DNA of 64,000 nt from Flaccisagitta enflata (lineage: Eukaryota > Chaetognatha > Sagittoidea > Aphragmophora): NCBI GenBank assembly GCA_965153355.1, contig OZ231127.1, positions 62,558,001 to 62,622,000 on the forward strand. Reading direction: 5' to 3'. Shown piece by piece: positions 1 to 11,388 of this stretch. The notes under the pieces were generated by a model. That model saw only the letters and a list, made by a program, of their open reading frames with translations, had not been told where the DNA came from and searched no databases. The position numbers were made by a program, and so were the translations under genes. Each line of letters opens with the position of its first letter. Position 1 is the first letter of the stretch.

Positions 1-37
1 ACAGAGACATTTACGCCGCGCATCAGATTGTGGAATT

Positions 38-109
38 ATGGCAAAAAGGAAGAGATAAGTAGAGACACTAATCGGTGACGCTTTATTTTGATGACAGAAA
101 CAAAAGGCA
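38..109 (-). promoter_or_regulatory. Conserved inter-unit block, copy at the left edge
   Basis: Read on the minus strand, the block has GCCTTTTGTTT, then after 30-36 nt GTCTCTACT followed by a second TCTCT. It lies downstream of unit 1's donor. In the other gaps the same block sits 75-180 nt before the next unit's ATG, so a further unit should begin just beyond position 1. Its role is undetermined: promoter/5'UTR element or 3' splice site plus small exon. A (GA)n tract (plus strand) at 144-177 separates it from unit 1. Confidence 0.6.
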
Positions 110-141
110 TTCAGCTTCGAGACGCGAATGAAGTGAGCAGT

Positions 142-180
<39 letters not shown>

Positions 181-230
181 TTCCAGTGGTCCCAAATCAA
201 TCCCACTAACTATAGACATAGGTTACTTAC

Positions 231-1733
231 CTCCTCCAAAGCCGCGACTGTAGATTCCTTCCTATATTCTTTCTCTTCCTTCCTCCTCTCACACAAATAT
301 CCTTTTTTGAACAGCGCCACACAAACAGTCGCGGTCAGCATGAAAAGCGATAACAAAAAGGCAACAAGAACCGCGACGCCAGAAAAACGGGAAAAGCCGC
401 CATTTTGATGATAACTTCCGTATTTTTCATCGTCGTCGTCGTCGTTGTCATAAAATCCGTTATCATCAGATCCCCAATAAACTGTGATTTGTTTCGTTTC
501 CTCATAAGACACGCCGACGACTTTTAGTGTCATTTTCACGCCATTTTGTTCACGATCATCGACGAGATTTTTAATAGTGTTTGCGGGTAATTCAACTCGA
601 ATTCCATCTTGGATTTTAGAAATGAGATCTTTCATCTGTCTAATCGGATGATCATCGATGATCCAGGAAATGTTGACTAAAGGAGGCGTTGGACTCACGT
701 ACACGTCACAACCGACCGTCTTTTCACCTTTCTTGAGACGCTTTCTGCTCGGACACGCGATTTCGGGGCCCAAAATCAGATTGACGGAAATGGTTTTGGT
801 GATGATGTTGTCATTGGAAGTTCCAATGATTCCTTGATGACCGTGAAGTGGATTTGAGGTTTGTAATTTGAGATTTATTGTCGGTTGTTGATGGGAAAGA
901 TGCTCATTGGTCAGAGTGACTGAAGTCACGATGGCATCGTTTTGGATTCGTTTTTTGGAAAACATTTTCTTATTATCTTGGCTTTCCGTGGAATAGTGCC
1001 ACTGTACAGTTTTTAACCCTGACAGTGGATTAGCCACAATTTTACAGTCAATTTCCGTTTCGGACTTATCACTAGGAACAAAAATATTGGAGTCGCAGTC
1101 TATTTTTGGAGGAAATTGAATGTTCAATTTGCCGTATGAACAACTGGGTTTGGGAATGTTGTCATCCCAATTTTCAGGATGAACGACGCATTTTAGAGTT
1201 TTGCCATGATCCATGTGTTTGGCGGTGTATTTGTAAACTGGTTCATCTTTCTCAATTGCTTCAAATACTTTATCATCACCCATTTTCCAAGTGATTTTCG
1301 GCTTTTGGGTTTCGCTTTTTAAATCCAAATTGCATCTGAAATCTGCTGGTGAGTCCTCCAACATTTCTTTGTTTGACACCTCACACTTTGGATTAGGTAA
1401 AACTTGTACGTGGAAATTGTTCTTGTTGTTACATAGAATTTCACTACTGTCCTCTATCTGGGCATTTCTTAAAGTAAGAACATATCGTTTTCCTTTTGCC
1501 GTTGCATAGTATCTTTCCTTTGAAATTTCTGGCAAAACTAGTCTTCCGTTTGCGAGATTGATGGTTTTGCCATCTTTGTTTTGAGACCAAATTGCGGGGA
1601 AATCAGAATAGCATTCGAGAGAAACAGAACCACCGACGGGAATCGCGAAGCTTTTCACATTTGACTCGGCAGTAGAATGTGATATAAAGAGGCCAAATAT
1701 GAAAAGCAGCTCCTTGATACCCATATGACCCAT
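231..1733 (-). CDS. Ig-superfamily type I membrane protein, cluster unit 1 (large exon)
   Basis: Probable cell-surface receptor or adhesion protein; ligand unknown. The exon encodes 501 residues. The ATG at 1733 (or 1724) opens a hydrophobic signal peptide (IKELLFIFGLFIS), followed by four Ig-like modules and an Asp-rich linker. A transmembrane helix lies at about residues 452-474, then a basic tail starting FKKGYLCERR. The reading frame ends at GAG followed by the donor GTAAGT (230-225), phase 0; unspliced, a stop follows within a few codons. The protein aligns end to end with the three other full units. Its acidic linker (YDNDDDDDEKYG) and its tail end (STVAALEE) are the most divergent in the cluster. 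Ig modules 3 and 4 lack the usual F-strand cysteine. I do not recognise a named orthologue. The exon is certain in outline, but full mRNA structure is unknown. Confidence 0.88.
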
Positions 1734-1830
1734 CTTTGTGAAAAAATGACGAGATATATTGGCGCAAACTCGTTATCAACAGAAATGAAAAACGCAAGAT
1801 TCTTTGCTTCTCAAAAGCGCATCATAGAAG

Positions 1831-1902
1831 AATAATCTTGAGAACAAAGAGACAAGTAGAGACATCAATCGCAAATTTCCAAAATGAGAAAAACAAAAGG
1901 CA
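1831..1902 (-). promoter_or_regulatory. Conserved inter-unit block between units 2 and 1
   Basis: Same block as at 38-109: GTTGCCTTTTGTTTTTC, then GATGTCTCTACTTGTCTCT and AAGATTATTC on the minus strand. It lies 98-169 nt upstream of unit 1's ATG and about 300 nt downstream of unit 2's donor. In this copy I see no clear AG after the T-rich stretch, which counts against a simple acceptor role. The rest of the gap (1940-2192) is a CTGT-rich stretch and (CT)n. Confidence 0.6.
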
Positions 1903-1939
1903 ACTTGTTTCTTTCGCGTAAGATGTACATTTGATGGTG

Positions 1940-2119
1940 TCTGAGTGTGTATCTCTCAATCTCAAGAACTCAATCTGTCAGACTTTCCTTGTATCTATCT
2001 TTCTATATTTCTGTCTGTCTGTCTGTCTGTCTTTCTGTTTGTCTGTCTGTCTATCTATCATTCTGTCTTTCTGTCTTTCTTTCTGTCTGTCCGTGTGGCT
2101 GTCTGTCTGTCTATCGCGC

Positions 2120-2192
<73 letters not shown>
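1940..2192. repeat. (CTGT)n/(CTTT)n followed by (CT)n
   Basis: A CTGT/CTTT-rich stretch at 1940-2120 passes into pure (CT)n at about 2123-2192. The (CT)n abuts the unit 2 splice donor, so it is (GA)n on the coding strand of the putative intron. Confidence 0.9.
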
Positions 2193-2196
<4 letters not shown>

Positions 2197-3687
2197 CTCA
2201 CTTTCATCCACCGGCTTGATGATATCTTGACTAAACCCCCTTCCAAAATCTTTCTCCTTTCTTTCGCACAAATATCCTTTCTTAAACAATCCGATGAAAA
2301 CCGTGACAGTCAACATTAACAGCGCCGCTACAAAAGCGATCAAAACTGCGATGCCTGAGAACCGCACTACACCACCACCCCCACTTCCGCCGCGACCATC
2401 GTCATCGTAAAATCCAAATTCGCTAAAACCGGATCCCCAAAACACGCTCATCTGTTTGGAATCGACGAGCGAAGGACCGGCGACTTTTAGCGTGATTTTG
2501 ACGCCATTTTGATCAGTATCAAGATCAGCATCAGCGTTATCGCGGATCATTTTGGTCGGTAATGAGACTCGAATCCCGCCTTGAAATTGAGTCACGAGAT
2601 CTTTTCTTTGTCTGATGTTATTTTCACCATCGACTTCCCACGAAATGTTGGCGATTGGAGGAAGAGGATTCACGTAGACGTCGCAGCTGATTGTCGATTC
2701 GTCCTTCTTGAGACGTTTTCTACTTGGACAAGCGATTTCAGGACCCAAAATCATGTCAACTTTGATGGTTTTAGTGATGGTATTATCATCAGCGGTTCCT
2801 CCTGTTTGAAGCGGATTCTGCATTTGCAATTGAAGATTCAGTGTCGGTTGTTGGTGAGATAAATGTTGTCTAGTTAGCGTGACTGAAGTGAAGATGACGT
2901 TGTTATGGATTTTCGTATCAGATGATAATTTCTGTTCCATTTCATCGTCTTTCATGGATTGCCATTCTATTGTTTTCAGTGAAGGAAGAGGATTAGCCAA
3001 AATCTTACATTTGACTTCCGTTTTCATTAGTCCACTTGAAACATAAACGTTTGAAGGACAATCAATCTTTGGTGCAAATGTCACGTCTAAATTGCCGTAA
3101 GAACAACTCGGTTTAGGAATGTTTTCATCCCAATTTTCCGGATGAACGACGCATTTTAATGTCTTGCCATGATCCAAATATTTGGCGGTGTAGCTGAAAA
3201 TGGCATCATTCTGTTTTAGTGACTCGTAGACTTTTGTATCGTCCAATTGCCAAGTCAATCTCGGTATATCAACTTCATTTTGTGTCTCAAGTTCACAGCT
3301 AAAGCTGGCAGAAGTATCTTCGGGAATGGCATCCTTGGATTTGGAACATTTAGGATTAGAAATGATTTGAACTTGAAAATGATTTTCGTTGTTGCACAGA
3401 ATTTCCGAGCTGTCTTCCAACTGTGCGTTTTTGAGAGTTAGAGTGTAGAGTTTTCCTTTGACTGAGGCTGAGTATCGTTTCTTTGAAATCTTTGGTAAAA
3501 TGTGATTACCAGTGGCAATATTTATCAACTTCCCGTCTTTCTGTTGAGACCACATCGCCGGGAAATCAGACTCACATTTAAGGCTGATGGATCCTCCCAC
3601 AGGAATCGCAAACTTGTTTACATTTGCGTCCGCGGTGGACATTAGCATGAGTAGGAACAACCAAACCAATTTGATAATGTCGCGCAT
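2197..3687 (-). CDS. Ig-superfamily type I membrane protein, cluster unit 2 (large exon)
   Basis: Paralogue of units 1, 3 and 4, 497 residues, with the same order: signal peptide, four Ig-like modules, Gly-rich linker (GGSGGGGVVRFSG), transmembrane helix at about 445-467, tail FKKGYLCERK...DIIKPVDESE. I chose the ATG at 3687 because a signal peptide (MRDIIKLVWLFLLMLM) starts there. The open frame extends upstream to an ATG at 3741, but that adds a polar leader with no match in the other units. The exon ends phase 0 at GAG|GTAAGA (donor 2196-2195), and the donor runs straight into a (GA)n tract on the coding strand. Reading through the donor would add a meaningless Arg-Glu and RQTD repeat, so splicing is much more likely. 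Function is inferred only from domain architecture. Confidence 0.88.
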
Positions 3688-3761
3688 CTTTATGGTTAGA
3701 AGCAATGGATTGATTACTTTGTCTAGTTCTGTCAGTTCCATTTGAATGGGTTTTATCCAAA

Positions 3762-3834
3762 AGCATAATCACAAAGAGAGAGAGACGAGTAGAGACATCA
3801 CTTGGAAGCTTCAGAAAACCAGAAACAAAAGGCA
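3762..3834 (-). promoter_or_regulatory. Conserved inter-unit block between units 3 and 2
   Basis: Minus strand: GCCTTTTGTTTCTGG, GAAGCTTCCAAG, GATGTCTCTACTCGTCTCT, GATTATGC. It lies 75-147 nt upstream of unit 2's ATG (3687) and about 170 nt downstream of unit 3's donor. The T-rich stretch followed by GAAG could serve as an acceptor. Confidence 0.62.
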
Positions 3835-3859
3835 ATGCAAATTTTGTCGCATAGACGCT

Positions 3860-3990
<131 letters not shown>

Positions 3991-4003
3991 AGGTTAAACT
4001 CAC

Positions 4004-5473
4004 CTCATCCCCGACAGATTTGATAGTCTCTTGAGCATAGTTCTTTTCATAATTCTTTTCCTTCCTCTCGCACAAATATCCTTTTTTGAAGAGCGCCACA
4101 AAAACGGTGCAAGTCAGCATAATCAAAGAGGCCACAAACGCGACCAAGACCGCCACACCGGAAAAACGGACAGTCCCATCTTTGCCTCCTCCTTTCCCTT
4201 CATCATCGTAAAACCCGAAATCATCTCCTTCGGTACCCCAATAGACGGTGATATCTTTGATCTCAACATGGTCAGGGCCGGTGACGTTCAATGTCATCTT
4301 AACCCAATTTTGGTCTTTGTCTGCGTTGTTTTTGACCGTTTTTGCCGGTATTTCCACTCTGATTCCATCTTGAATATTTTTGATGAACTTTTTATCTTGA
4401 CGAACGCGATTTCCATTGATAAGCCAAGAGACATTAAATGTTGGTGGAATTGGGTTGACGTAAACATCACATCCAATAGTTGATTCGTCTTTCTTCAGTT
4501 TCTTTTTGCTTGGACACGCAATTTCGGGGCCTATTATCATGTTTACCGTGATGGTTTTAATGACATTATCTTTCCCACTTATTCCCGAATCTGAGAGTGG
4601 ATTTTTCGTTTGTAATTTGAGATCAATTTTTGGAGTTTCATGGGAGATATGTTCTCGAGAAAGCACAACGGATGTTGTGATTGCGCCATTTTCTACACTC
4701 GTTTTCGAATTTAGTTTTTTTACATCTTTCTGAGTGGAATATCCCCACTCAATTGTGTTCAAGGGAGGAAGAGGATTTGCCAGAATCATGCAAGCAATCT
4801 TAGTCTCTGATTGTTCACTTGGAATGTAAATACGAGAGGAGCATTCAACTTTAGGAGGAAACTGCACGTCCAAAGATCCGTAAGAGCAACTTGGTTTGGG
4901 GATATTCTCATTCCAGTTTTCCGGATGAACAACGCATTTCAAAGACTTCCCATGATCCAAATATTTTGCCGTGTATTCAAATACTCCCTTTTCCCCATTA
5001 AGAGCTTCGTAGGCTTTATTGTCACCGATTTTCCACGTTATTTTTGGCCTGTCAACCGTATTTTCCATGTCCAGTTCACATTGAAAGCTGACGTGTGAGT
5101 CTTCATGCAAAACATTGTTTGGTTTGGTGCATTTTGGATTTGGAACAACGAGAATGTGAAAATGTTTTTTGTTGTTGCAAGTGATGATACTCGTGTCTTT
5201 TAACTCGGCATTCTTGAGGGTGAGGATGTAACGGTTTCCTTTTGCGGTTGCGGAATAGCGTTGTTGGGAGATTTCAGGAAAAAGCTGTCTTCCATTTGCA
5301 ACATTTATCACAACTCCATTCTTATTTTGGGACCAAACAGCGGGAATATTGGTCTCGCATTCAAGTGAAATTGTGCTACCAAGAGGAATGGCAAATTTGT
5401 TGACTTCTGACTGAGTGGAGGAGACAAAAACGACGACGGTACAGAAAAGAGTAAGATGTCTAAGTAAATCCAT
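4004..5473 (-). CDS. Ig-superfamily type I membrane protein, cluster unit 3 (large exon)
   Basis: A 490-residue paralogue that looks closest to unit 4: both have the linker [10 protein letters not shown] and the helix [15 protein letters not shown]. The start at 5473 gives a signal peptide (MDLLRHLTLFCTVVVFVSS). In-frame ATGs at 5497 and 5533 add only a basic leader. The four Ig-like modules are followed by a transmembrane helix at about 439-461 and the tail FKKGYLCERKEKNYEKNYAQ...SVGDE. The exon ends phase 0 at GAT GAG|GTGAGT (donor 4003-4002). Downstream of the donor lie a short (TG)n and then a (GA)n tract. The open frame happens to stay open through those repeats into unit 2's leader, which is a repeat artefact. 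Confidence 0.88.
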
Positions 5474-5547
5474 TTTGACGCTAAGGTAGAGTTTCATGGG
5501 CCGATTTCTCTTACAGAGTGTTCGATGCGTCAATGATAAGCCGAAAT

Positions 5548-5620
5548 GGCATAATCATGAGAAATCAAAGACTACTAGAGACGCCGTTTGGAACCTTCAC
5601 TGAGTCATAAAAACAAAAGA
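5548..5620 (-). promoter_or_regulatory. Conserved inter-unit block between units 4 and 3
   Basis: Minus strand: CTTTTGTTTTTATGACTCAG, GAAGGTTCCAAACGG, GTCTCTAGTAGTCTTTGAT, GATTATGCC. It lies 75-147 nt upstream of unit 3's ATG. If the CAG were used as an acceptor in phase 0, the next codon would be TGA, giving a one-codon end to unit 4. Confidence 0.62.
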
Positions 5621-5689
5621 TTTTTGCACTCTCTTTGGCCGACTGTCTTGACTCTTGGGACAAGGCATCATTCTTTCCTATGTTATTTC

Positions 5690-6172
<483 letters not shown>

Positions 6173-6190
6173 CACACACCAATATCTCAC

Positions 6191-7672
6191 CTCATCTGGA
6201 ACTGATTTGATCGTATCGTGAGCGTAGCTTTTCCCATATTCCTTTTCCTTCCTCTGACATAAATATCCTTTTTTGAATAGTGCCACAAAAACTGTGCAAG
6301 TCAGCATAATCAGAGACGCCACAAACGCGACCAAAACCGCCACACCGGAGAAACGCACAGATCCACCACCTCCTCCTCCTCTTCCTTCATCATCGTAAAA
6401 CCCAAAATCATCTCCATCCGACCCCCAATAAACGGTGATATCCTTTTTGGCAATTTGAGATGGTCCAGAAACGTTCAACGTCATTTTCACCCAATTTTGA
6501 TCTCTGTCCACGTTGTTTTTTATGGTTTTAGCGGGTAATTCGACTCTGATTCCGTCTTGAATGGGAGTGATGAGTTTCCTGTCCTGTGGAATGCGATTTT
6601 CATTGATAATCCACGAAATGTTTGATGTTGGTGGAATCGGGTTGACGTAAATATCGCATCCAATTTTGGACTCGTCTTTCTTCAGTCTTTTTTTACTCGG
6701 ACAAGCAATTTCGGGGCCCAAAATCATGTTAACGGTGATAGTTTTGGTAACGATGTCTCTCTCCTTTCCGTCAATCAATGAAAGAGGATTTTTAGTCTGC
6801 AGTTTGAGAAAAAGATTTGGTTGTTGATGAGAAATGTGTTGTTCTCTGTTTAGAGACACGGAAGTGACAATGACGCCATTTCTGACATCCTTCTCAGAGG
6901 AGATGATTTTGTCAGCTTCTCTATCTTCCTTTTCGGTGGAGTGACGCCAAATGACGGTATTCAAAGACGGAAGGGGATTCGCCAGAATGTTACAAGTCAC
7001 TTTCGTCACCGATTGTCCGCTCGGCACAAACACTCGAGAGGAGCACTCGATGATAGGAGCAAATTGCACGTCTAAATTGCCGTAGGAGCAGCTTGGTTTG
7101 GGGATATTGTCATTCCAGTTTTCTGGATGGACGACGCATTTAAGAGATTTGCCATGATCAGAATATTTCGCGGTGTAATTAAAAACGCCTTTGGTCCAAT
7201 GAAGTGATTCATAGATTTTGTTGTCTCCGAGTTTCCATGTCAGTTTTGGTTTGTCATTGTCATTTTCCATGTTGAGATCACATTTGAAGCTTACGTGGGA
7301 GTCCTCATGAAGCACCTTCTCCGATTTAGAACATGTTGGATTGGGAACAACTTGAATGTGGAAATGGTTTTTGTTGTTGCACATAATGACGCTCGTGTCT
7401 TTTAATTCGGCGTTTTTGAGAGTGAGTATGTATCGTTTGCCTTTTGCCATTGCGGAATATATTTGATTGGAGATTTCTGGTAATATCAACTTTCCATTGG
7501 CTACATTGATCATTTGACCATTTTTGTTTTGCGACCAAATTGCTGGAAAATTAGACTCACACTCTAGTGAAATTGAGCCCCCCACGGGAATTGCGAATTT
7601 TTGTACAATGGATTTGGCAGATGAAGAGAACATGATCAAGGAGCAAACAGCAAACCATTTAAAGATAAACAT
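6191..7672 (-). CDS. Ig-superfamily type I membrane protein, cluster unit 4 (large exon)
   Basis: A 494-residue paralogue used here as the reference for the family. Signal peptide about 1-21. Ig1 about 22-109 (C38 and C98, W46). Ig2 about 110-204 (C114, C131, W146, C179, C195). Ig3 about 205-319 (C210, C227, W242). Ig4 about 320-416 (C324, C339, W354). An acidic/Gly-rich stalk precedes a transmembrane helix at 444-465 and a 29-residue tail ending SVPDE. Sequons include NYT, NIS and NVS. Modules 2-4 share a C-x(14-16)-C spacing, and modules 3-4 add an NPxP then W signature. The exon ends phase 0 at GAG|GTGAGA (donor 6190-6189), followed within about 25 nt by a long (GA)n tract. Start 7672 is the only ATG before the signal peptide. 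Confidence 0.9.
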
Positions 7673-7770
7673 TTTGGGAAAAAATGTTATGGCTCCCGGA
7701 TTGTGAGTTTGTGATACAATTGTTTCTCGGAGACGCGGTGTGTTATCGACGCTTTAGAGAGACGCCGCTA

Positions 7771-7851
7771 TGGCATAATCTTGAGTAATAAGAGACTACT
7801 AGAGACACGTTGTGGAATTGGATGCTTCTTGAAGTCGAGAAAACAAAAGGC
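7771..7851 (-). promoter_or_regulatory. Conserved inter-unit block between units 5 and 4
   Basis: Minus strand: GCCTTTTGTTTTCTCGAC, TTCAAG, GTCTCTAGTAGTCTCTTAT, AAGATTATGCC. It lies 99-179 nt upstream of unit 4's ATG. After TTCAAG a phase-0 frame of about 20 codons (KHPIPQRV...LLKIMP) ends in a stop. No comparable frame is kept in the other gaps. Confidence 0.62.
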
Positions 7852-7926
7852 GCTCATCATTGGATCTTCATTACAAATTGCATCTGTCCTTTGCTCTGTC
7901 TCTTTGTCTGTCTGCATTTTTGTTTT

Positions 7927-7929
<3 letters not shown>

Positions 7930-8013
<84 letters not shown>
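7930..8013. repeat. (CT)n microsatellite after unit 5
   Basis: About 80 nt of pure (CT)n, only a few nucleotides from the unit 5 donor. Confidence 0.95.
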
Positions 8014-8014
<1 letters not shown>

Positions 8015-8019
8015 CCTAC

Positions 8020-8209
8020 CTCTTCCTCGATGGATTTGATAGTATCCCGCGCATAATTCCTCCCACAGTAATCTTCAGCCTCTTTCTTCTTCCTCTCACA
8101 CAAATATCCTTTCTTAAATAACGCCACAAAGACAGTTGAAGTGAGCATCAGAAGAGAAGCCACGAACGCGATCAAAACCGCGACGCCAGAAAAACGAACA
8201 GCGCCATCT
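8020..8209 (-). CDS. Truncated cluster unit 5: transmembrane plus tail exon only
   Basis: This 190-bp open segment encodes [18 protein letters not shown], the rest of the helix, and a tail (FKKGYLCERKKK...TIKSIEEE) clearly homologous to the last ~60 residues of units 1-4. It ends at the same phase-0 position, GAG|GTAGGT (donor 8019-8018). On its 5' side homology stops in the Gly-rich stalk, at a possible acceptor (TTTGCAG, AG at 8211-8210) with a weak pyrimidine tract. No Ig-coding sequence occurs upstream within the window. It is either a relic whose ectodomain was deleted next to the (CA)n tract at 8324-8380, or a real exon fed by distant upstream exons. The intact frame and tail favour recent or continuing constraint, but do not prove it. 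Confidence 0.6.
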
Positions 8210-8323
8210 CTGCAAATATTCACGATGCGCCACAATTGGTGAGAGTGACAAAAAAAGGCAAAAATGAAAAGAAGCATTATCATCTTCATGCATAAAGTGG
8301 TATCTATTGATCTTGCTTTGATT

Positions 8324-8324
8324 A

Positions 8325-8381
<57 letters not shown>

Positions 8382-8986
8382 GCCGCGAGTTAGGGGTTGA
8401 AGATATTTGGTTGCGGACCCGCAATTCTATTAGAGGCTTTTCCTGTCTGTCTGTTGGTCCGTGGGTCTTTTTTGCTTGCTTGCTTTCTTTCTTGCTTGCT
8501 TTCTCTCTTTCTTTCTCTCTTTATTTCTTTCTTTCTTTCTTTCTTTCTTTTGATTCTACTTTCATTCTTTGATTTTTCTCTTTCTATTCTATTAGAGTCA
8601 ATTTCCCTGGGAGAGATGGTGTTGTTGTTGGGTAACGGGTGAGGTAACGCGAAATTGTGAATTACGCAAAACCGGCTGAATTTATGATTGTTGAGCATTT
8701 TGGCCCTTGCCCAGTCATCTAACGGCCCCTGCTCACCAAAATACTGCTTCTGCCCACCTGCATTACTGCCAGCAACTACTATTTGCTCTCGTGTTCGGCC
8801 TTGTTTCTTTTTTCTCTTTTTCTTTCCTTCCTTTCCATCCTTTTCTCTATTTTTCTTTTCGTTTTCTTTCTCTTTTTTTTCCTTTTTCTTTCTTTTTTTT
8901 TTCTTTTTTTTTTCTTTATTTTTTGCTTTCTTTTTTTTTCTTTCTCTCTTTCTTTCTCTCTCTCTTTCTTTCTTTCTTCTTTTTTT

Positions 8987-9060
<74 letters not shown>
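8324..9060. repeat. (CA)n, decayed hairpin element, and CTTT/T-rich tracts
   Basis: (CA)n at 8324-8380; a hairpin TTGCGGACCCGCAA at about 8411-8424 that resembles the hairpin-terminated family in reverse orientation; then poorly conserved CTTT/T-rich sequence at 8460-8560 and 8800-9060. Open frames here are repeat artefacts. Confidence 0.8.
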
Positions 9061-9079
9061 CCACGCTAAGTAGACCTGA

Positions 9080-9321
9080 CTTAGCGTTCAGAGCGCGTAA
9101 CATGAACATGTTAGCAACATGGCCAGATACACGGCTACCCTAGTCGCGTGTGGGTAGGCAGGGTCAGTATTAGAGAAAGTCACTGGAGCATTTGGGCAGA
9201 AGTAGTTAGCTAAAGACGCTCGAAAACGCCAAAAAAGTGACAGGTCGCCCAAGGGCAATATGCGGTCAGCGATACCCGGTGCCCTGCTTTGCATGGTTGT
9301 GAATTAAAATGAGAGGAAATA
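9080..9321. repeat. Fragment of the GGATACACGGCTACC interspersed family
   Basis: Contains GATACACGGCTACCCTAGTC, GTGGGTAGGCAGGG and GGTCAGCGATACCCGG. The first two recur near 57490 and 57826, and as inverted or decayed forms elsewhere. GGTCAGCG(A/G)TACCC is part of the outer end of the long-TIR family that starts immediately to the right. Confidence 0.7.
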
Positions 9322-9721
9322 GGGCAGCGGCCCTGAAGGGGACGAAGTCCTGTAGAACACAGGGGGACTTTTGTTCCTGCGTCCTTAAGTGGATTTGAGG
9401 CCTGATTAGACTGGTTTGAGGTTAGAGATTGCTAATATGAGGCCTAAGAAGGAGAGGGCGGACTTGAGGCCTGAGAGGGCTGATTTAAGGCCTGATAGGA
9501 CCAACTTGAGGCTTATGCGGGCTGATGAGGGGGGGGGGTTGATAGGGCTGATTTGAGAGGGCTGGTTTGAGGCCTGTGAGGGCGGATTTTAAGCCTGAGA
9601 GGGCAGATTTGAGGTCTCAGAAGCCCAATTTGTGGCCTGAGGGGGGGGATGAACGGACGGACGCACAAACGAAAGTCCCCCTGTGTTCTACAGGACTTCG
9701 TCCCCTTCGGGGCCGCTGCCC
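9322..9721. mobile_element. Long-TIR minisatellite element, copy 1
   Basis: A 400-bp element. The left end GGGCAGCGGCCCTGAAGGGG, followed by GTCCTGTAGAACACAGG, is mirrored by the right end. The interior is about a dozen degenerate 19-20 bp repeats of the form GATTTGAGGCCTGAGAGGGC. No coding capacity, so non-autonomous. Superfamily not determined. Confidence 0.8.
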
Positions 9722-9758
9722 AAAAAGGGGACTTACCGACCAAATGTCTGACCGACTG

Positions 9759-9760
<2 letters not shown>

Positions 9761-9830
<70 letters not shown>

Positions 9831-10105
9831 ACAGCAGGAAAGTAAGAAAGACAGTCGCTTGGTTGGTCAGCTAACGTCTTTCAGTATTCTTGCCTTCCGA
9901 CGTTCATCCTAATGCAGTTGTTCATTCATTTATTCATTCGTTAACTCATTTGCCCATTCGTTCACTCATTCATTCATTCATTCATTCACTTATTTTTCCA
10001 TTCATTCATTCATTCATTCATTCATTCATTCATTTCTTTATTCATTTATTCATTCATTCATTCATTCATTCATTCATTCATTCATTCATTCATTCCTTTA
10101 TTCGT
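9761..10105. repeat. (GA)n and (CATT)n microsatellites
   Basis: (GA)n at 9761-9828 and a CATT tetranucleotide tract at about 9909-10100. Confidence 0.95.
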
Positions 10106-11388
10106 ATTAAGCGAGGCGCCTCATTTCCCTCATTCCGTTTGCTGTTGGCATCTGCCATGTCAGTTGTAGTCGTTGTTGCTCTAGGCATTGTCGTTTTTGG
10201 GCTCAACATCATCGCCGTTGTCAAAATAATCTTTTTCAACTCTTTTTGATCATTTCAATTGCGAATTGAAAAAGGAGAAAAAAATGAAGAAACAGGGAAA
10301 AAAAGTATCTCAGTACGAATTCGGTATTGTGTGTTCGTTTCAGAAGCAACACAGCACTTTCTGGTTGTGATGCATTAAATTCAGAGAGGGTTTCACTCAG
10401 TCACGACCGCTGGTCCTTTCCAAATTTTGGCTGACGGTCGAATTTTTAGTAGTTCTGAGCTAAAAATTTGATGCCTATTGGCTCTCCGCTGCTATGGCCG
10501 AATATTACTATTAACCTAAAGCAGTTCCTGAAGGAATTTGACAAAATATTTGGAGAAGGCACGAAAAAACGCATTATTGATATGAAAAAGCTATACCCTA
10601 ACATGTGAATTTTCATGTAACAAATTTGAAACTCTTGCCATTCTTTGCAATATTAAACATTAAGAGAACAGAAAAGGGGCAGATATGATCGTTTTTCACC
10701 TCAGCATGTCCCTAGTGACAAGAGCTAAGCAAAAAAATTGACACGAAAATGATAGATTTGAAGAAATTGAGCCGTGTTTGGATCAATTTAGGAAACGCGC
10801 ACTCTTCTCAGGAAATTGGAAAAAAATACTAATATTTTTTAATTACTTAATTATGAAATAAGTAGTTGTATCAGAAGATATATCATCGTTGATTTTGACA
10901 GTAGTTGCCGTCATCTGCGCCCTGGAAACTTTGTATGGAATTCCAATGAATTGATCCTACATTTTCATGGCGACGATTCTCCCGCGTAATTTACAAGGTT
11001 TCAACGTTTCGACGCTTTTTAATTGTCCCGTCTCTGTCCGGCCACTTTATTCCATGTGACAACTTAAAAATAGTGCCAGAATTCTGATAAAAACTATTTT
11101 CCATTCAAACATATTACTCGTTGAGGTTAACATGGTTGTTAGTATCTTTTTCTACCTAGTTTTAATGGATTCTTAGAAAAAACGAGGCGCAATTGTATTT
11201 TACAAGGTTTCAACGTTTCGACGCTTTTCTGAGAAAACCCAATGACAGCGACCAAACGAACGGCCATAAAATCTATAATTTTCATCCAATTTTGATAAAA
11301 TTTGAAATGGAAGTATAGGAGATAAGGACTTGCGATAAGGAAGAGAGTCAAGATTGCAGGACCCAGCCAACCAGCCAAACCACCCAAC
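10106..11388. other. No gene seen; short direct repeat
   Basis: AT-rich sequence with no convincing exon. ACAAGGTTTCAACGTTTCGA followed by CGCTTTT occurs twice, near 10991 and 11201, about 210 bp apart. Confidence 0.5.

Noticed and set aside
1978-2196. Extension of unit 2 through Arg-Glu and RQTD repeats
   Set aside because: The frame passes a good splice donor and then translates only (GA)n and GACA microsatellite. Units 1 and 3-5 have different sequence there.
5474-5533. Upstream ATGs at 5497 and 5533 as the start of unit 3 (and 3741 for unit 2)
   Set aside because: They place polar or basic residues before the signal peptide and have no counterpart in the other units.
8390-9109. 239-residue Lys-rich minus-strand frame
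   Set aside because: It is a T-rich/CTTT tract plus parts of two interspersed repeats.
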